NCBI RefSeq assembly: GCF_009936045.1
Contig: NZ_QWEQ01000008.1
Coordinates: 62,001-126,000 of the forward strand
From: Emergencia sp. 1XD21-10
GTDB lineage: Bacteria; Bacillota; Clostridia; Peptostreptococcales; Anaerovoracaceae
DNA: 64,000 bases
Reading direction: 5' to 3'
Shown: piece after piece, positions 16,800 through 25,691 of the stretch
How the letters are laid out: every line of letters begins with the position of its first letter
How positions within the stretch are numbered: the first letter of the stretch is position 1
Made by a program: the position numbers and the translations under genes
Notes under the pieces: generated by a model
What the model was told of the DNA's origin: nothing
Databases searched by the model: none
Seen by the model: the letters and a program-made list of their open reading frames with translations, nothing else

Positions 16800-17705
16800 A
16801 TGATTGTGATGACAGTGTTGCTTTTGCTTCTCGGAGGCTTTCTTTGGTGGAGCAGAAAGAGCATAAAAACAACGAGATATTTTTACTGGAACAAGGCGCT
16901 GCCTTCTGCCCTTGACGGACTTCGGATTGTACATCTGTCGGACTTACAGAGTGAGTATTTCGGCAAAGCACAGAGACGGATTTTAGAAAAAACAAGGGCT
17001 GCTTCGCCGGATTTGATTGTGTTTACAGGGGATTTGACAGATCGAAATCATACGGACTATCAGGCGGGAATCACATTGATGGAGGGGCTTGTGAAGATTG
17101 CGCCGGTTTACTATGTTGATGGAAATCACGAGCTGGCGCTGCCCGTAGAGGAAATATCGCAGATGTACGATGTGTTAGAAGGAATGGGAGTTGTCCTGCT
17201 CAGGGACAGAGCGACAACCTTTACAAAAAGTGGTGCGCCGCAGATGCGGCTTTTAGGGCTGTCAGAGGAAACGATTTATCGTGCGAAGATTAGCGGCGGC
17301 GCTTTACGTGAAGGAGAAAAGTGCAGTAGAGAGAAGGTTTCTGATACGGAAATTGATAGGCAGCTGGTGCGGGAGTGTATTGCGGCGCTTCTGACAGATG
17401 CGGGGGAAGGTGAGAATGCTTTTACACTATTGCTGGTTCATGAGCCGCAGTTTTTGGAAGTGTATGCTGTACCTGGTATCAATCTGATTTTTGCAGGGCA
17501 TGCGCACGGCGGACAGATTCGACTGCCTTTCACACAGGGACTGTTTGCGCCTGGGCAGGGAATTTTACCGAAGCTGACAAGTGGTATGCATCAATCGGGG
17601 AATAGTACTATGGTAATCAGCAGGGGGCTGGGCAACAGTACCTTCCCGTTCAGAGTGTTCAATAGACCAGAGATTGTGGTAATTCAAGTTGAGTCGCAGC
17701 AATAG
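16800..17705 (+). CDS. Membrane-anchored metallophosphoesterase
   Basis: A 301-residue protein with one N-terminal membrane helix and a calcineurin-like domain. The metal-ligand blocks are in order: LSDLQ, FTGDLTD, DGNHE, VHEPQF and GHAHGGQIRLP. This is the YkuE/YaeI-like group, some of which act on lipid-linked phosphates such as UDP-diacylglucosamine; the substrate here is unknown. The ATG at 16800 is preferred over an in-frame TTG at 16791 because the spacing to aaaaggat is better. Confidence 0.85.
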   Translation: MIVMTVLLLLLGGFLWWSRKSIKTTRYFYWNKALPSALDGLRIVHLSDLQSEYFGKAQRRILEKTRAASPDLIVFTGDLTDRNHTDYQAGITLMEGLVKIAPVYYVDGNHELALPVEEISQMYDVLEGMGVVLLRDRATTFTKSGAPQMRLLGLSEETIYRAKISGGALREGEKCSREKVSDTEIDRQLVRECIAALLTDAGEGENAFTLLLVHEPQFLEVYAVPGINLIFAGHAHGGQIRLPFTQGLFAPGQGILPKLTSGMHQSGNSTMVISRGLGNSTFPFRVFNRPEIVVIQVESQQ

Positions 17706-17826
17706 TAGTATTTGATTTTCTAAGCTTGTGTGCAGAGGAAAATAAAATGCTGACAAAGAAGTTGACAGTAAATGTAAAATATGGTAGCATATACATGGGC
17801 GAACTGGCATGGAAAGAGAGATGGAA

Positions 17827-18351
17827 ATGTCAGAGAAAAATATCACATTTGAAATTAAAGAACATTTAGGAGTTATCACCAGATTTGAGAGCGGATGGAA
17901 TCGTGAGCTGAATATCATCAGTTGGAATGGCGCTGCCGCTAAATATGATCTTCGCGATTGGGATCCTCATCATGAACGCATGCGTAAGGGCATTACCCTT
18001 CATGCTGCAGAAATGCGAAAGCTGGTGGATTTGTATCTGAACAATAACACGAGAAAGGCAGTGGAAGAAGGCAGAAGGCTTGAGAAACAGCGCAGAGATC
18101 GTCAGCGAGAACAGTTTGAGCAGAGTGCCGAGGCTAGAGGTGCGATTGCAGAGGCTGTTGATGCCGAAAGCTATGAAGCAGCACTTCCGCCTGAACCGGA
18201 AGTCGCAGAAGGTGAGGATTTGTCATGCGCATCTCAGAAACCGTGTCAGTGTTCAGCTGAAGAGGTGGAGGAGTCTAGAGCTGATACTGAGACAGAGCAA
18301 GAGTCTGTGGATTTGACGCCTGTGCAGGTCAGCGATGTAACTCCGTTTTAA
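17827..18351 (+). CDS. PC4/YdbC-family ssDNA-binding protein with acidic tail
   Basis: About 174 residues. The first 75 match the bacterial PC4-like YdbC domain (FEIKEHLGVI, GWNRELNIISWNG, KYDLRDWDP, MRKGITL), which binds single-stranded DNA as a homodimer. Known YdbC proteins end there. Here a charged coiled-coil-like stretch (EEGRRLEKQRRDRQREQ) follows, and then an acidic, low-complexity tail containing CASQKPCQCS. Three near starts exist (17809, 17821, 17827); 17827 has the best spacing to aagagag. Role of the extension unknown. Confidence 0.8.
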   Translation: MSEKNITFEIKEHLGVITRFESGWNRELNIISWNGAAAKYDLRDWDPHHERMRKGITLHAAEMRKLVDLYLNNNTRKAVEEGRRLEKQRRDRQREQFEQSAEARGAIAEAVDAESYEAALPPEPEVAEGEDLSCASQKPCQCSAEEVEESRADTETEQESVDLTPVQVSDVTPF

Positions 18352-18379
18352 GCTTACAGATCGTGTCGATTTTTCATGA

Positions 18380-18407
18380 ACCAATGACAAGCAGACCACA
18401 TAATATA
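18380..18407 (+). promoter_or_regulatory. Sigma-K-like promoter of the 45-residue gene
   Basis: AC at 18380-18381, 17 bases, then CATAATATA at 18399-18407, an exact fit to AC-N17-CATANNNTA. The predicted transcript start leaves a normal leader before the aggagg site. Confidence 0.45.
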
Positions 18408-18438
18408 TAGCAAACGACTAAAACAGGAGGTATGTATT

Positions 18439-18576
18439 ATGTCATGTTTTAATAATAGAAGAGGTATGGACGATAGTCTGTTATTCTTTTTCTTATTACT
18501 GGTTCTGCTGTTCTGCAATCCGGGCGCTTTCGGATGTGGCAGCTGCGGCGACACATGCGAACCTACATGTTGCTAA
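18439..18576 (+). CDS. 45-residue hydrophobic, cysteine-rich small protein (possible spore protein)
   Basis: MSCFNNRRGMDD, a hydrophobic stretch (residues about 13-25), then NPGAFGCGSCG and a CEPTCC end; seven cysteines in 45 residues. An aggagg ribosome binding site lies just upstream and a terminator just after, so this is a genuine small transcription unit. The pattern of a short membrane segment plus Gly/Cys-rich end resembles small clostridial spore-associated proteins, and the upstream sigma-K-like motif fits. I cannot name a family. Confidence 0.7.
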   Translation: MSCFNNRRGMDDSLLFFFLLLVLLFCNPGAFGCGSCGDTCEPTCC

Positions 18577-18587
18577 TTTCAGCAGAT

Positions 18588-18620
18588 GAGAGAGGGAGAA
18601 ATCCCTCTCTTTGTGTTTTT
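18588..18620 (+). terminator. Terminator of the small cysteine-rich gene
   Basis: GAGAGAGGGA pairs with TCCCTCTC around GAAA, followed by a T-rich tract. Confidence 0.85.
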
Positions 18621-18696
18621 GCTTTTACATAAAAGGCGAGTGTGATATAATAACCTCAGAAGGATTGCGGTACTGCCGCAAGGAAGGAGATTAAAT

Positions 18697-20361
18697 ATGA
18701 AGGTTTATCTTAGAACAGTTCCAAGGGGTCCGTGGGAAATGTTGGAACTGGAACAGGGAATTACAATAGAGGAAATTTATCGAAGCTATGAGAAGGACTT
18801 GCCTTATACGATTATAGCGGCGAAGGTAGACAATAAATTTGAGGATCTGACTTATGCGCTGGATACAGAATGCCGTGTGGAACTTTTGGATATAAGGACG
18901 CAGGCTGCTAATCTGATTTATCAGTACAGCTTGTCTTTAATCTATCTGAAAGCCGTGTCAGATTGTCTGGGCAATGTGCGTGTTGAAATACAGAACTCTT
19001 TAAATAAAGGAGTCTATACAGAAATTAAAACGGCGGAAGTTGTGACTGAGGCGCAGGTTGCGCAGATCGAAAAGCGAATGCGGGAAATCGTAGATGCCGA
19101 TATGCCTTTTGTGAAAGAGGTTGTCTCCAGAGAAAAAGCCATGGAGATTTTTGAAAGAGAAGGGCGCAGAGACAAACAGAAGATTATGGGTGCTTCTCTT
19201 AATTTAAAGGACGTAAAGTTCTACTCCCTCGGCAATGTCAGAGATTTTTTCTATGGGCTGATGGCGCCGTCTACAGGATATATTCAGTTCTTTCAGCTGA
19301 TGAAATATCGCCGCGGCGTGTTGCTGCGTTTTCCGCACCCATCGAATCCGGGAGAGATTCCGCCTTATGTGGATGAAACGAAGATGTATCAGGCATTTGG
19401 AGAACAAACCAGATGGGACAAACTGCTGGGCGTCAACTACGTGGCGGATTTGAATGAGAAAATTGAAAATGGTCAGTACAGAGAGCTGATTCAGCTTTCT
19501 GAGGCGCTGCACGAGAAGAAAATTGCAGAGATTGCCGATATGATAAAACAGCAGAATAAACGGATTGTTCTCATTGCCGGACCGTCTTCATCAGGCAAGA
19601 CCACTTTTGCGCGCAGACTCTGCATTCAGCTGAAGGTGAATGGTCTGGATCCGATTTATATGGGAACTGACGACTATTTTGTTGAGCGGGAGCAGACGCC
19701 GCTCGATGAGCACGGCGAGAGGGATTATGAAAATTTACAGGCGCTGGATATTGAATTGTTCAACAGCAATATGAATGACCTGCTGGCAGGCGAAAAGGTG
19801 GATTTGCCGACTTTCAACTTTATGACTGGACATAAAGAATACGGGAGAAGAATTACATCGATCAAGGCAAATCAGCCTATCGTCATTGAAGGCATCCATG
19901 CGCTCAACGAAGAGTTGACTGCCTATATTCCGAAGGAAGAAAAGTTTAAGGTTTATATCAGTCCGCTGACACAGCTTAATATCGATGCACATAACAGAAT
20001 CCCAACGACTGATGAACGAATGCTGCGGCGTATGGTGCGCGATAATCTGTATAGAGGTCACAACGCACAGAGCACCATTGCAAGCTGGCCAAAGGTGCGT
20101 GCGGGTGAGGACAAAAATATTTTCCCGTACAGCGGAGAAGCGGATGTGCTGTTTAATTCGTACCATGTTTATGAGATTGCAGTTCTAAAGAAATATGCAG
20201 AGCCGCTGTTGAAGGAAATAAGTCCCCAGGAAGCAGAATATGCAGATGCAGTGCGCATGCTGAAATTCCTGCGTTTCTTTAAAACCATAGAGGATGACAG
20301 TATCATCGTCAACAACTCAATTATCAGAGAGTTTATCGGCGGAAGTATTTTTACGGATTGA
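18697..20361 (+). CDS. Uridine-kinase-like nucleoside kinase with TGS-type N-terminus
   Basis: A 554-residue two-part protein. The first 270 residues resemble the TGS and second additional domains of threonyl-tRNA synthetase (KVYLRTVPRGPWEML, RGVLLRFPHP). The last 260 are a P-loop uridine-kinase domain with Walker A GPSSSGKTT (lysine about residue 301), TDDYFVERE, and the LID segment RMLRRMVRDNLYRG. This fusion is widespread in Firmicutes and Thermotogae as a putative nucleoside kinase; the substrate is unproven. A psuK homologue follows 33 bases later, so both may serve nucleoside salvage. Confidence 0.85.
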   Translation: MKVYLRTVPRGPWEMLELEQGITIEEIYRSYEKDLPYTIIAAKVDNKFEDLTYALDTECRVELLDIRTQAANLIYQYSLSLIYLKAVSDCLGNVRVEIQNSLNKGVYTEIKTAEVVTEAQVAQIEKRMREIVDADMPFVKEVVSREKAMEIFEREGRRDKQKIMGASLNLKDVKFYSLGNVRDFFYGLMAPSTGYIQFFQLMKYRRGVLLRFPHPSNPGEIPPYVDETKMYQAFGEQTRWDKLLGVNYVADLNEKIENGQYRELIQLSEALHEKKIAEIADMIKQQNKRIVLIAGPSSSGKTTFARRLCIQLKVNGLDPIYMGTDDYFVEREQTPLDEHGERDYENLQALDIELFNSNMNDLLAGEKVDLPTFNFMTGHKEYGRRITSIKANQPIVIEGIHALNEELTAYIPKEEKFKVYISPLTQLNIDAHNRIPTTDERMLRRMVRDNLYRGHNAQSTIASWPKVRAGEDKNIFPYSGEADVLFNSYHVYEIAVLKKYAEPLLKEISPQEAEYADAVRMLKFLRFFKTIEDDSIIVNNSIIREFIGGSIFTD

Positions 20362-20394
20362 TAAGAGGTATACCAGAAAGGATGCAGCAAGAAA

Positions 20395-21300
20395 ATGGCA
20401 GAGATAACTGTAGTCGGAGGAATCAATATTGATATTGAGGGGATTCCCTATCAGCCGCTTCGCACGGCGGATTCCAATCCAGGGATTGTGAATCAGTCCT
20501 TTGGAGGCGTAGGGCGAAATATCGTAGAGAATATCGCAAGAATGGGCGGCGATGCAGCCATGCTTTCTTTGACAGGTGATGACTTTATGGGAGAAAGTGC
20601 TAGAAAGCAGCTGGAAAGTCTTGGCGTGGATACAGATCATATTTACCATATTCAGGGTGAAAGCACGGGGGTGTATTTGTCTATTCTCAATCATAGAAAT
20701 GATATGGAACTTGCCATTTGCAACATGGATATTTTGGAGCGGATTACACCGGCATTTCTGGAAGACAAGATGGAGTTTCTGAATCGCTCGAAAATCGTTG
20801 GTGTGGATTGTAATCTACAGAGGGAAAGCTTGGATTACATCACGGAGCGTGCCAGAGTACCTCTGTTTCTAGATCCGGTATCTGCTTCAAAGGCGGAACG
20901 GGTAAAGCCGATTATCGGAGCTTTTCACACCATAAAACCCAATCGCATTGAGGCAGAACTGTTAAGCGGTATTAAGATCACTGATGAGATTTCTCTGTCA
21001 AGAGCAGGAGAATGGTTTTGCAGACAGGGTGTAAAAAGGGTCTTTATCAGTCTTGGCGAAAAGGGTGCTTATTACAGAGAAGGCGCTTGCGAGGGGATCG
21101 CAGCGACAAAGTCGGTGAGGGTATTAAGCGCCACTGGAGCCGGCGATGCTTTTTCTGCAGCGATTTTGCTGGGGCATGTGAAAGGCATGTCAGCCAGAGA
21201 AGCGGCGCAGATGGGCATCGCCTGTGCATCTATTGCTATGGAAGCGAAGACGGCAGTAAATCCGGAGATATCTATGGAAAAAGTATACGACAGAATATAG
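20395..21300 (+). CDS. psuK: Pseudouridine kinase (PfkB family)
   Basis: A 301-residue ribokinase-fold protein. It has the PfkB signatures GGVGRNIVENIARMG and GAGDAFSAA (catalytic aspartate in the latter). The N-terminal segment RTADSNPG and internal KPNRIEAELLSGI, FLDPVSASKAERV closely match PsuK (YeiC), which phosphorylates pseudouridine before PsuG cleaves it. Having psuG in the same window strengthens this. Another nucleoside or sugar as substrate cannot be excluded. Confidence 0.85.
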   Translation: MAEITVVGGINIDIEGIPYQPLRTADSNPGIVNQSFGGVGRNIVENIARMGGDAAMLSLTGDDFMGESARKQLESLGVDTDHIYHIQGESTGVYLSILNHRNDMELAICNMDILERITPAFLEDKMEFLNRSKIVGVDCNLQRESLDYITERARVPLFLDPVSASKAERVKPIIGAFHTIKPNRIEAELLSGIKITDEISLSRAGEWFCRQGVKRVFISLGEKGAYYREGACEGIAATKSVRVLSATGAGDAFSAAILLGHVKGMSAREAAQMGIACASIAMEAKTAVNPEISMEKVYDRI

Positions 21301-21377
21301 AATAGAAGCACCGGGTGAGTGACCGGTATGTACACATACAAAGGCTCGCTTTCAGGCAAAAGTGGAATATTATTAAA

Positions 21378-21425
21378 AAGATAGGACGGGGTTCGCTGAA
21401 TTTGAGAATCACGTCCTTTTTCTTT
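21378..21425 (+). terminator. Terminator after psuK
   Basis: AGGACG (21383) pairs with CGTCCT (21412) around a 23-base loop, followed by a T-rich tract. Just upstream, ACCGG/CCGGT and TATGT/ACATA make two more small hairpins of unknown meaning. Confidence 0.7.
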
Positions 21426-21449
21426 TGTTATCTTTCTATAAAATATCAG

Positions 21450-21478
21450 TTCAAATAAATGGTCTATTCTGATATACT
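21450..21478 (+). promoter_or_regulatory. Putative promoter of the SpoVB-like gene
   Basis: TTCAAA (21450-21455), 17 bases, TATACT (21473-21478), 33 bases before the start codon. Confidence 0.45.
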
Positions 21479-21511
21479 AAATAGAAAGCTATAAAAGGGT
21501 TGGGAGAAAAC

Positions 21512-23110
21512 ATGGATGGAAAGAGAGATTTTATAAGAGGCGCAGTGATTTTGAGCATATCAGGAATTTTAGTGAAACTGCTGGGAGCAGCGCTTAGAAT
21601 TCCTATTGCCAACAAGCTGGGCGAGGGTATGGCATACTATAATGTAGCATATACGATATATGCCATTTTTTTAGTGCTGGCAACGGCGGGGATACCGGTT
21701 GCAGTTTCGCGCATGGTGTCGGAGCGCACTGCGGTAGGGAATCGGTCTGGCGCAAGAAAAGTCTTTCTTACAGCGTTGAAACTGATGGCGGTAATCGGAG
21801 CAGCCGCTTTTGCCATTTGTTTTTTCGGAGCAGATTTAATCGCCTCTGTAATTGATATTCCCGGCTCTCAAAATTCTCTGAGGGCCATAGCGCCAGCGCT
21901 GTGTATCGTACCGCTGCTTGCTGCCTTTCGGGGATATTTTCAGGGACAGCAGGATATGCGCCCTACAGCGGTTTCAGAAGTTTTCGAGCAGGTGGTGCGA
22001 GTAGCCGCAGGACTTGGACTGGGATTTTATTTATATGATGAGGGCTTGGATATCGCCGCTGCTGGCGCTACTTTTGGCGCTGTCGCGGGGGCCATGGCAG
22101 GCATGTGCGTAATAGGTGCGATTTACTGGAGACGATGCAGACAATTTGGAAAAGCTCCCGAACAACTTGCAGGCGAAGCTAGTTTAAGGTCGGAATCGAC
22201 TGTAGAAATTCTGAAGAAAATTGCCTGGATTGCAGTACCTATCGTAATCGGGGCAGAAATCATGCCTTTGATGTCAGCCATTGATACGACACTGGTGGTT
22301 TCAAGGTTAAAAGATACAGGCTGGGAAGCGAGTGAGGCGTTGAACTTGTATAATCAGTATGGTGCTTATTGCGATACACTGATTTCACTGCCCCAGACTT
22401 TTACGCAGGCAATTGCGGTGAGCCTGGTGCCCTCCATTGCAGCATTTTTTTGGCAGGGAAGAAAAGATAAGGTGCAGGAAAACATCCGAATTAGTATGCG
22501 TATGACTATGCTTTTAGCGTGTCCTTGCGCTGTAGGTCTTTTTGTTCTTGCCAAACCAATTCTTCTTTTGCTGTATTTTAATCAGAGAGAAAATGCGCTG
22601 CAGGCTGTGCCGACTCTGCAGGTTATGACCATCGGCGTGATACTCCTTGCCATCGTGCAGACCACAACTGGAGCGCTGCAGTCCGTAGGTAAACAGATGA
22701 AACCGGTGCGCAATATGGCTGTCGGCGCTGTGCTGAAAACGGTGCTGACCTATGTGCTGGTGGGTATTCCCACCATTCATGTGAGGGGAGCTGCTTTGGG
22801 AACAAGTGGCGCATATTTGATTGCACTGATTTTAAACTTGCATGAAATAAAAAAGGAAACTGGTGTACACTTTCCCTTTGTGCAAACCTTTGTAAAGCCT
22901 ATGCTGGCAGCTATGATTATGGGTCTGTGCGCGTATGGCTCCTATAATATAGTCTTCGCATGGGCGGGAAACGCTTTGGGCGTTTTATGCAGTATCCTAC
23001 TCAGCATGGCGGCATACAGTGTTTTGGTTCTGCGCATGAAAGCTGTAAGTCCGGCAGAGCTGCGGGCGCTACCGGGAGGTGAGCTTTTGATGCGGATTTT
23101 CAGGGTTTAA
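21512..23110 (+). CDS. SpoVB/MurJ-like polysaccharide flippase (MOP superfamily)
   Basis: A 532-residue membrane protein with about fourteen hydrophobic helices. The opening FIRGAVILSISGILVKLLGAALRIP, then GYFQGQQDMRPTAVSEVFEQVVR, are typical of SpoVB and related lipid-linked oligosaccharide flippases. SpoVB is needed for spore cortex synthesis, and close paralogues (MurJ/YtgP) move lipid II in growing cells; I cannot decide which from sequence. The ATG at 21512 after gggagaaaac is chosen over an in-frame TTG at 21500. Confidence 0.85.
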   Translation: MDGKRDFIRGAVILSISGILVKLLGAALRIPIANKLGEGMAYYNVAYTIYAIFLVLATAGIPVAVSRMVSERTAVGNRSGARKVFLTALKLMAVIGAAAFAICFFGADLIASVIDIPGSQNSLRAIAPALCIVPLLAAFRGYFQGQQDMRPTAVSEVFEQVVRVAAGLGLGFYLYDEGLDIAAAGATFGAVAGAMAGMCVIGAIYWRRCRQFGKAPEQLAGEASLRSESTVEILKKIAWIAVPIVIGAEIMPLMSAIDTTLVVSRLKDTGWEASEALNLYNQYGAYCDTLISLPQTFTQAIAVSLVPSIAAFFWQGRKDKVQENIRISMRMTMLLACPCAVGLFVLAKPILLLLYFNQRENALQAVPTLQVMTIGVILLAIVQTTTGALQSVGKQMKPVRNMAVGAVLKTVLTYVLVGIPTIHVRGAALGTSGAYLIALILNLHEIKKETGVHFPFVQTFVKPMLAAMIMGLCAYGSYNIVFAWAGNALGVLCSILLSMAAYSVLVLRMKAVSPAELRALPGGELLMRIFRV

Positions 23111-23483
23111 GTCGATGGCGCAGTGCAGTCATCGGATATACATGCAGAGAATCTCGAATTAGGAATGTAAAAATCTCCACCATTTTAAGGCAAATGTAAG
23201 GCAATGTTGCGTTTCTGCGCTTGTGTAGTCTTGATGCTGCACCATATGACGCTGAATCAAGGGTCATGGTGCGGATGCCGCTTTTTCACTTAGAAAAAGT
23301 CCACCTTCCAGGGTGTTTTTAGGGAAAATAGTGCAGCACAGGTAAAATGAATTCTAAGATGGTTGTTGTCATAATAGAAACGCCAGGATCAGTGTATAAT
23401 GATATGGGGTTTAAGCAGTTGAAATCACTGTGTCATATCATGAAAAAACTTCAAAAATCGTGAAAAGTTTTTTTAAAAAAGGG
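23111..23483. other. Intergenic stretch without a recognised gene
   Basis: No supported open frame. A hairpin pairs GCACCAT..GAC (about 23240) with GTCATGGTGC (about 23270). An AT-only terminator-like stem (AAAAAACTT with AAAAGTTTTTTT, 23443-23474) ends just before the ribosomal promoter and may insulate it. An isolated TATAAT at 23395 lacks a -35 box. Confidence 0.5.
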
Positions 23484-23512
23484 TTGCAATCTTTACCAAC
23501 CTCATATATAAT
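23484..23512 (+). promoter_or_regulatory. Main promoter of the ribosomal protein operon
   Basis: TTGCAA (23484-23489), exactly 17 bases, TATAAT (23507-23512). Transcription would start near 23519, giving a leader of about 285 bases before rpsJ. Confidence 0.8.
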
Positions 23513-23518
23513 TAAAAG

Positions 23519-23803
23519 GCTTGCTTAAGGCGATGAAGTAGGAAGTTGCGGAGCTATCCGGTAATTTCTACAGAGAATTGTCCCCACCAGATGGGGGCGA
23601 AGGTGTTCGCCGACTTTTGCTTTGTGCGAAAAATAAAGAAACGCACGGAGCCGTGTGCAAAGTAAGCAATTCCACCGCACACGTTACAGAAGTGGGCATT
23701 TGACTGGGTTCTGCGCAGATTCGCGAGGCACAGAACATCTGGTCAGAAAAGAACCCCTGTACAAGCATAGCGAAAACAGTACAAAAAATTTTAGGAGGAA
23801 AAA
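23519..23803 (+). promoter_or_regulatory. Long structured leader of the S10 operon
   Basis: The leader folds into several stems visible by eye: CCCCA/TGGGG (about 23582-23596), GGCGAA/TTCGCC (23596-23611), GTGTGC/GCACAC (about 23653-23690) and TTCTG/CAGAA (about 23709-23730). Long leaders of this operon bind ribosomal protein L4 in E. coli and structured S10 leaders are known in Firmicutes. I infer an autoregulatory leader; the exact class is not recognised. No U-run follows a stem near the gene, so control may be at translation. Confidence 0.55.
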
Positions 23804-24115
23804 ATGAGCGAATTACAGAAAATCAGAATTAAGCTTAAGGCCTATGACCATGCGTTATTAGACCAGTCCGCAGCGAAGATCGTGGAAACTGCCAAGAAAA
23901 CTGGCGCAGACGTTTCCGGACCGATTCCGCTTCCGACAGAGAAAGAAATCGTGACAATCCTGAGAGCTGTTCACAAATATAAGGACAGCAGAGAGCAGTT
24001 CGAACAGAGAACACACAAGAGATTGATCGATATCACCAATGCTACACTGCAGACTACAGACGCTTTAACTAAGCTGGATTTACCTGCTGGCGTAGACATC
24101 GAAATCAAGCTGTAG
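23804..24115 (+). CDS. rpsJ: 30S ribosomal protein S10
   Basis: 103 residues starting [20 protein letters not shown], a near-consensus S10 with the loop [16 protein letters not shown]10 sits in the 30S head and, as NusE, also takes part in transcription antitermination. First gene of the operon, behind an aggagg site. A 287-base gap separates it from rplC, unusual in this otherwise tight cluster. Confidence 0.97.
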   Translation: MSELQKIRIKLKAYDHALLDQSAAKIVETAKKTGADVSGPIPLPTEKEIVTILRAVHKYKDSREQFEQRTHKRLIDITNATLQTTDALTKLDLPAGVDIEIKL

Positions 24116-24402
24116 TCAGCTAAGGTGTAATAGTAAAGTTACGCAGGATTTTTTCGGGAGTGCAAGGCGTGTGAGTTTCGAGAAACGGAGCGCACTTAAG
24201 TGCGTGAGTATCGCAGAGAAGGAGCAGCAACGCAGCAATGCCGGAAAAAGACAAGTAAAGTAAGGGACCTTCCCTTAGTAAGATTGCATGAGAGGGAAAA
24301 GCTGCCAAAGGCTCACCTGTGAGAGCCCAGGCGCAAGATGCGGCGCCGCTGCGGCAAGTTGCACACCAGAGCAATCCAATGTAAGTGAAAAGGAGAAACA
24401 AT
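24116..24402 (+). promoter_or_regulatory. Structured 287-base gap between rpsJ and rplC
   Basis: Contains the perfect palindrome CGCACTTAAGTGCG (24191-24204), the hairpin TAAGGGA-CCT-TCCCTTA (24261-24277), GGCT..CAC with GTG..AGCC (about 24309-24330) and a GCGGCGCCGC palindrome near 24340. GC is clearly higher than in the flanking genes. No reading frame with a binding site. Probably an internal RNA regulatory element or small RNA; class not recognised. Confidence 0.5.
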
Positions 24403-25038
24403 ATGAAAGCTATTTTAGGCAAGAAAATCGGTATGACCCAGATTTTCGCAGAAACAGGAGAAGTAATTCCTGTAACAGTTATCGAAGCTGGTCCTGAAGT
24501 TGTAACACAGGTTAAGACAGTAGAAACTGACGGTTACAACGCAGTACAGGTTGCATTCGAAGATCAGAAAGCACACAGAGTGAACAAACCTATGACAGGT
24601 CACTTTGCAAAGAGCGGTGCTCCTCTGAAGAAACATCTGACTGAATTCAGAGTAGAAGAAGGCGAAACTTACGAATTAGGACAGGTTATCACTGTTGCTG
24701 ATTTCGAAGAAGGAAGCAAACTGGACATCACCGGTACTTCCAAAGGTAAAGGCACACAGGGTAACATCAAGAGACACGGACATCACAGAGGTCCGATGAC
24801 CCACGGTTCTAAGCACAAGAGATTAGCCGGCGCACTGGCTGCTGGTACTTATCCTTCCAGAGTATTCAAGGGTAATGCCGGACCTGGTAGAATGGGACGC
24901 GAAACTGTTACCGTTCAGAACGTAGTTTTAGTAAAAGTTGACACTGACAGAAACCTGATGCTGGTTAAGGGCGCAGTACCTGGCGGCAAAGGAAGTCTGG
25001 TAAAAGTCCAGTACGCTGTCAAAGGTCAGGACAAATAG
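24403..25038 (+). CDS. rplC: 50S ribosomal protein L3
   Basis: 211 residues, beginning MKAILGKKIGMTQIF, with the long loop rich in G/H/R (GHHRGPMTHGSKHKR) that reaches the peptidyl transferase centre. The start at 24403 follows aaaggagaaacaat; a frame extending to 24385 would add six unneeded residues. L3 is one of the earliest assembly proteins of the 50S subunit. Confidence 0.97.
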   Translation: MKAILGKKIGMTQIFAETGEVIPVTVIEAGPEVVTQVKTVETDGYNAVQVAFEDQKAHRVNKPMTGHFAKSGAPLKKHLTEFRVEEGETYELGQVITVADFEEGSKLDITGTSKGKGTQGNIKRHGHHRGPMTHGSKHKRLAGALAAGTYPSRVFKGNAGPGRMGRETVTVQNVVLVKVDTDRNLMLVKGAVPGGKGSLVKVQYAVKGQDK

Positions 25039-25067
25039 AATAGACTTCAGAAAGGAGGAAGCATAAA

Positions 25068-25691
25068 ATGGCAAAAGTAACAATGCTTAACATGGCCGGA
25101 ACTGAAGCCGGAACAATTGAGCTTAAAGACGAAATCTTTGGTATCGAACCAAATGCTAACGCTGTTCACGCAGTTGTTGTAAATTATCTGGCAAACCAGA
25201 GACAGGGCACACAGTCCGCAAAGACTAGAGGCGAAGTCAGAGGAGGCGGCAGAAAGCCTTTCAGACAGAAAGGTACCGGTCGTCACAGACAGGGTTCCAC
25301 AACTGACCCTTCACAGGTAGGAGGCGGTATCGCTTTCGCACCGAAGCCAAGAGATTACAGCTATAAAGTACCTAAGAAGTTAAAGAGACTGGCACTGAAG
25401 TCCGCTCTTTCCGCAAAGGTATTAGATAAAGAAATCATCGTACTCGATGAACTGAAATTTGATGCTCCTAAGACTAAGGAAATGGTTAAGGTTTTAGAGA
25501 ATGTCAAAGCTGCAAGAAAGGCACTGATCATCACTGCCGAAAAAGACGAAAACGTTGTTAGATCCGCAGCAAACATCCCTGGCGTAAAAACTGCCCAGGT
25601 AGGAACCATGAACGTTTACGAAATCGTAAACCACACAAGCTTCATCGTAACAAAGGAAGCAATCGAAAAAATTGAGGAGGTGTACTTATAA
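25068..25691 (+). CDS. rplD: 50S ribosomal protein L4
   Basis: 207 residues with the extended loop [32 protein letters not shown] that lines the exit tunnel and is the macrolide-resistance hot spot; it is intact. L4 can repress its own operon in other bacteria. Stop overlaps the rplW start by one base. Confidence 0.97.
   Translation: MAKVTMLNMAGTEAGTIELKDEIFGIEPNANAVHAVVVNYLANQRQGTQSAKTRGEVRGGGRKPFRQKGTGRHRQGSTTDPSQVGGGIAFAPKPRDYSYKVPKKLKRLALKSALSAKVLDKEIIVLDELKFDAPKTKEMVKVLENVKAARKALIITAEKDENVVRSAANIPGVKTAQVGTMNVYEIVNHTSFIVTKEAIEKIEEVYL

Noticed and set aside
23395-23400. Second promoter upstream of the ribosomal operon (TATAAT)
   Set aside because: No -35 box at acceptable spacing and a terminator-like stem follows.
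24288-24497. 69-residue frame in the rpsJ-rplC gap
   Set aside because: It overlaps the start of rplC in another frame and lies in a hairpin-rich stretch.
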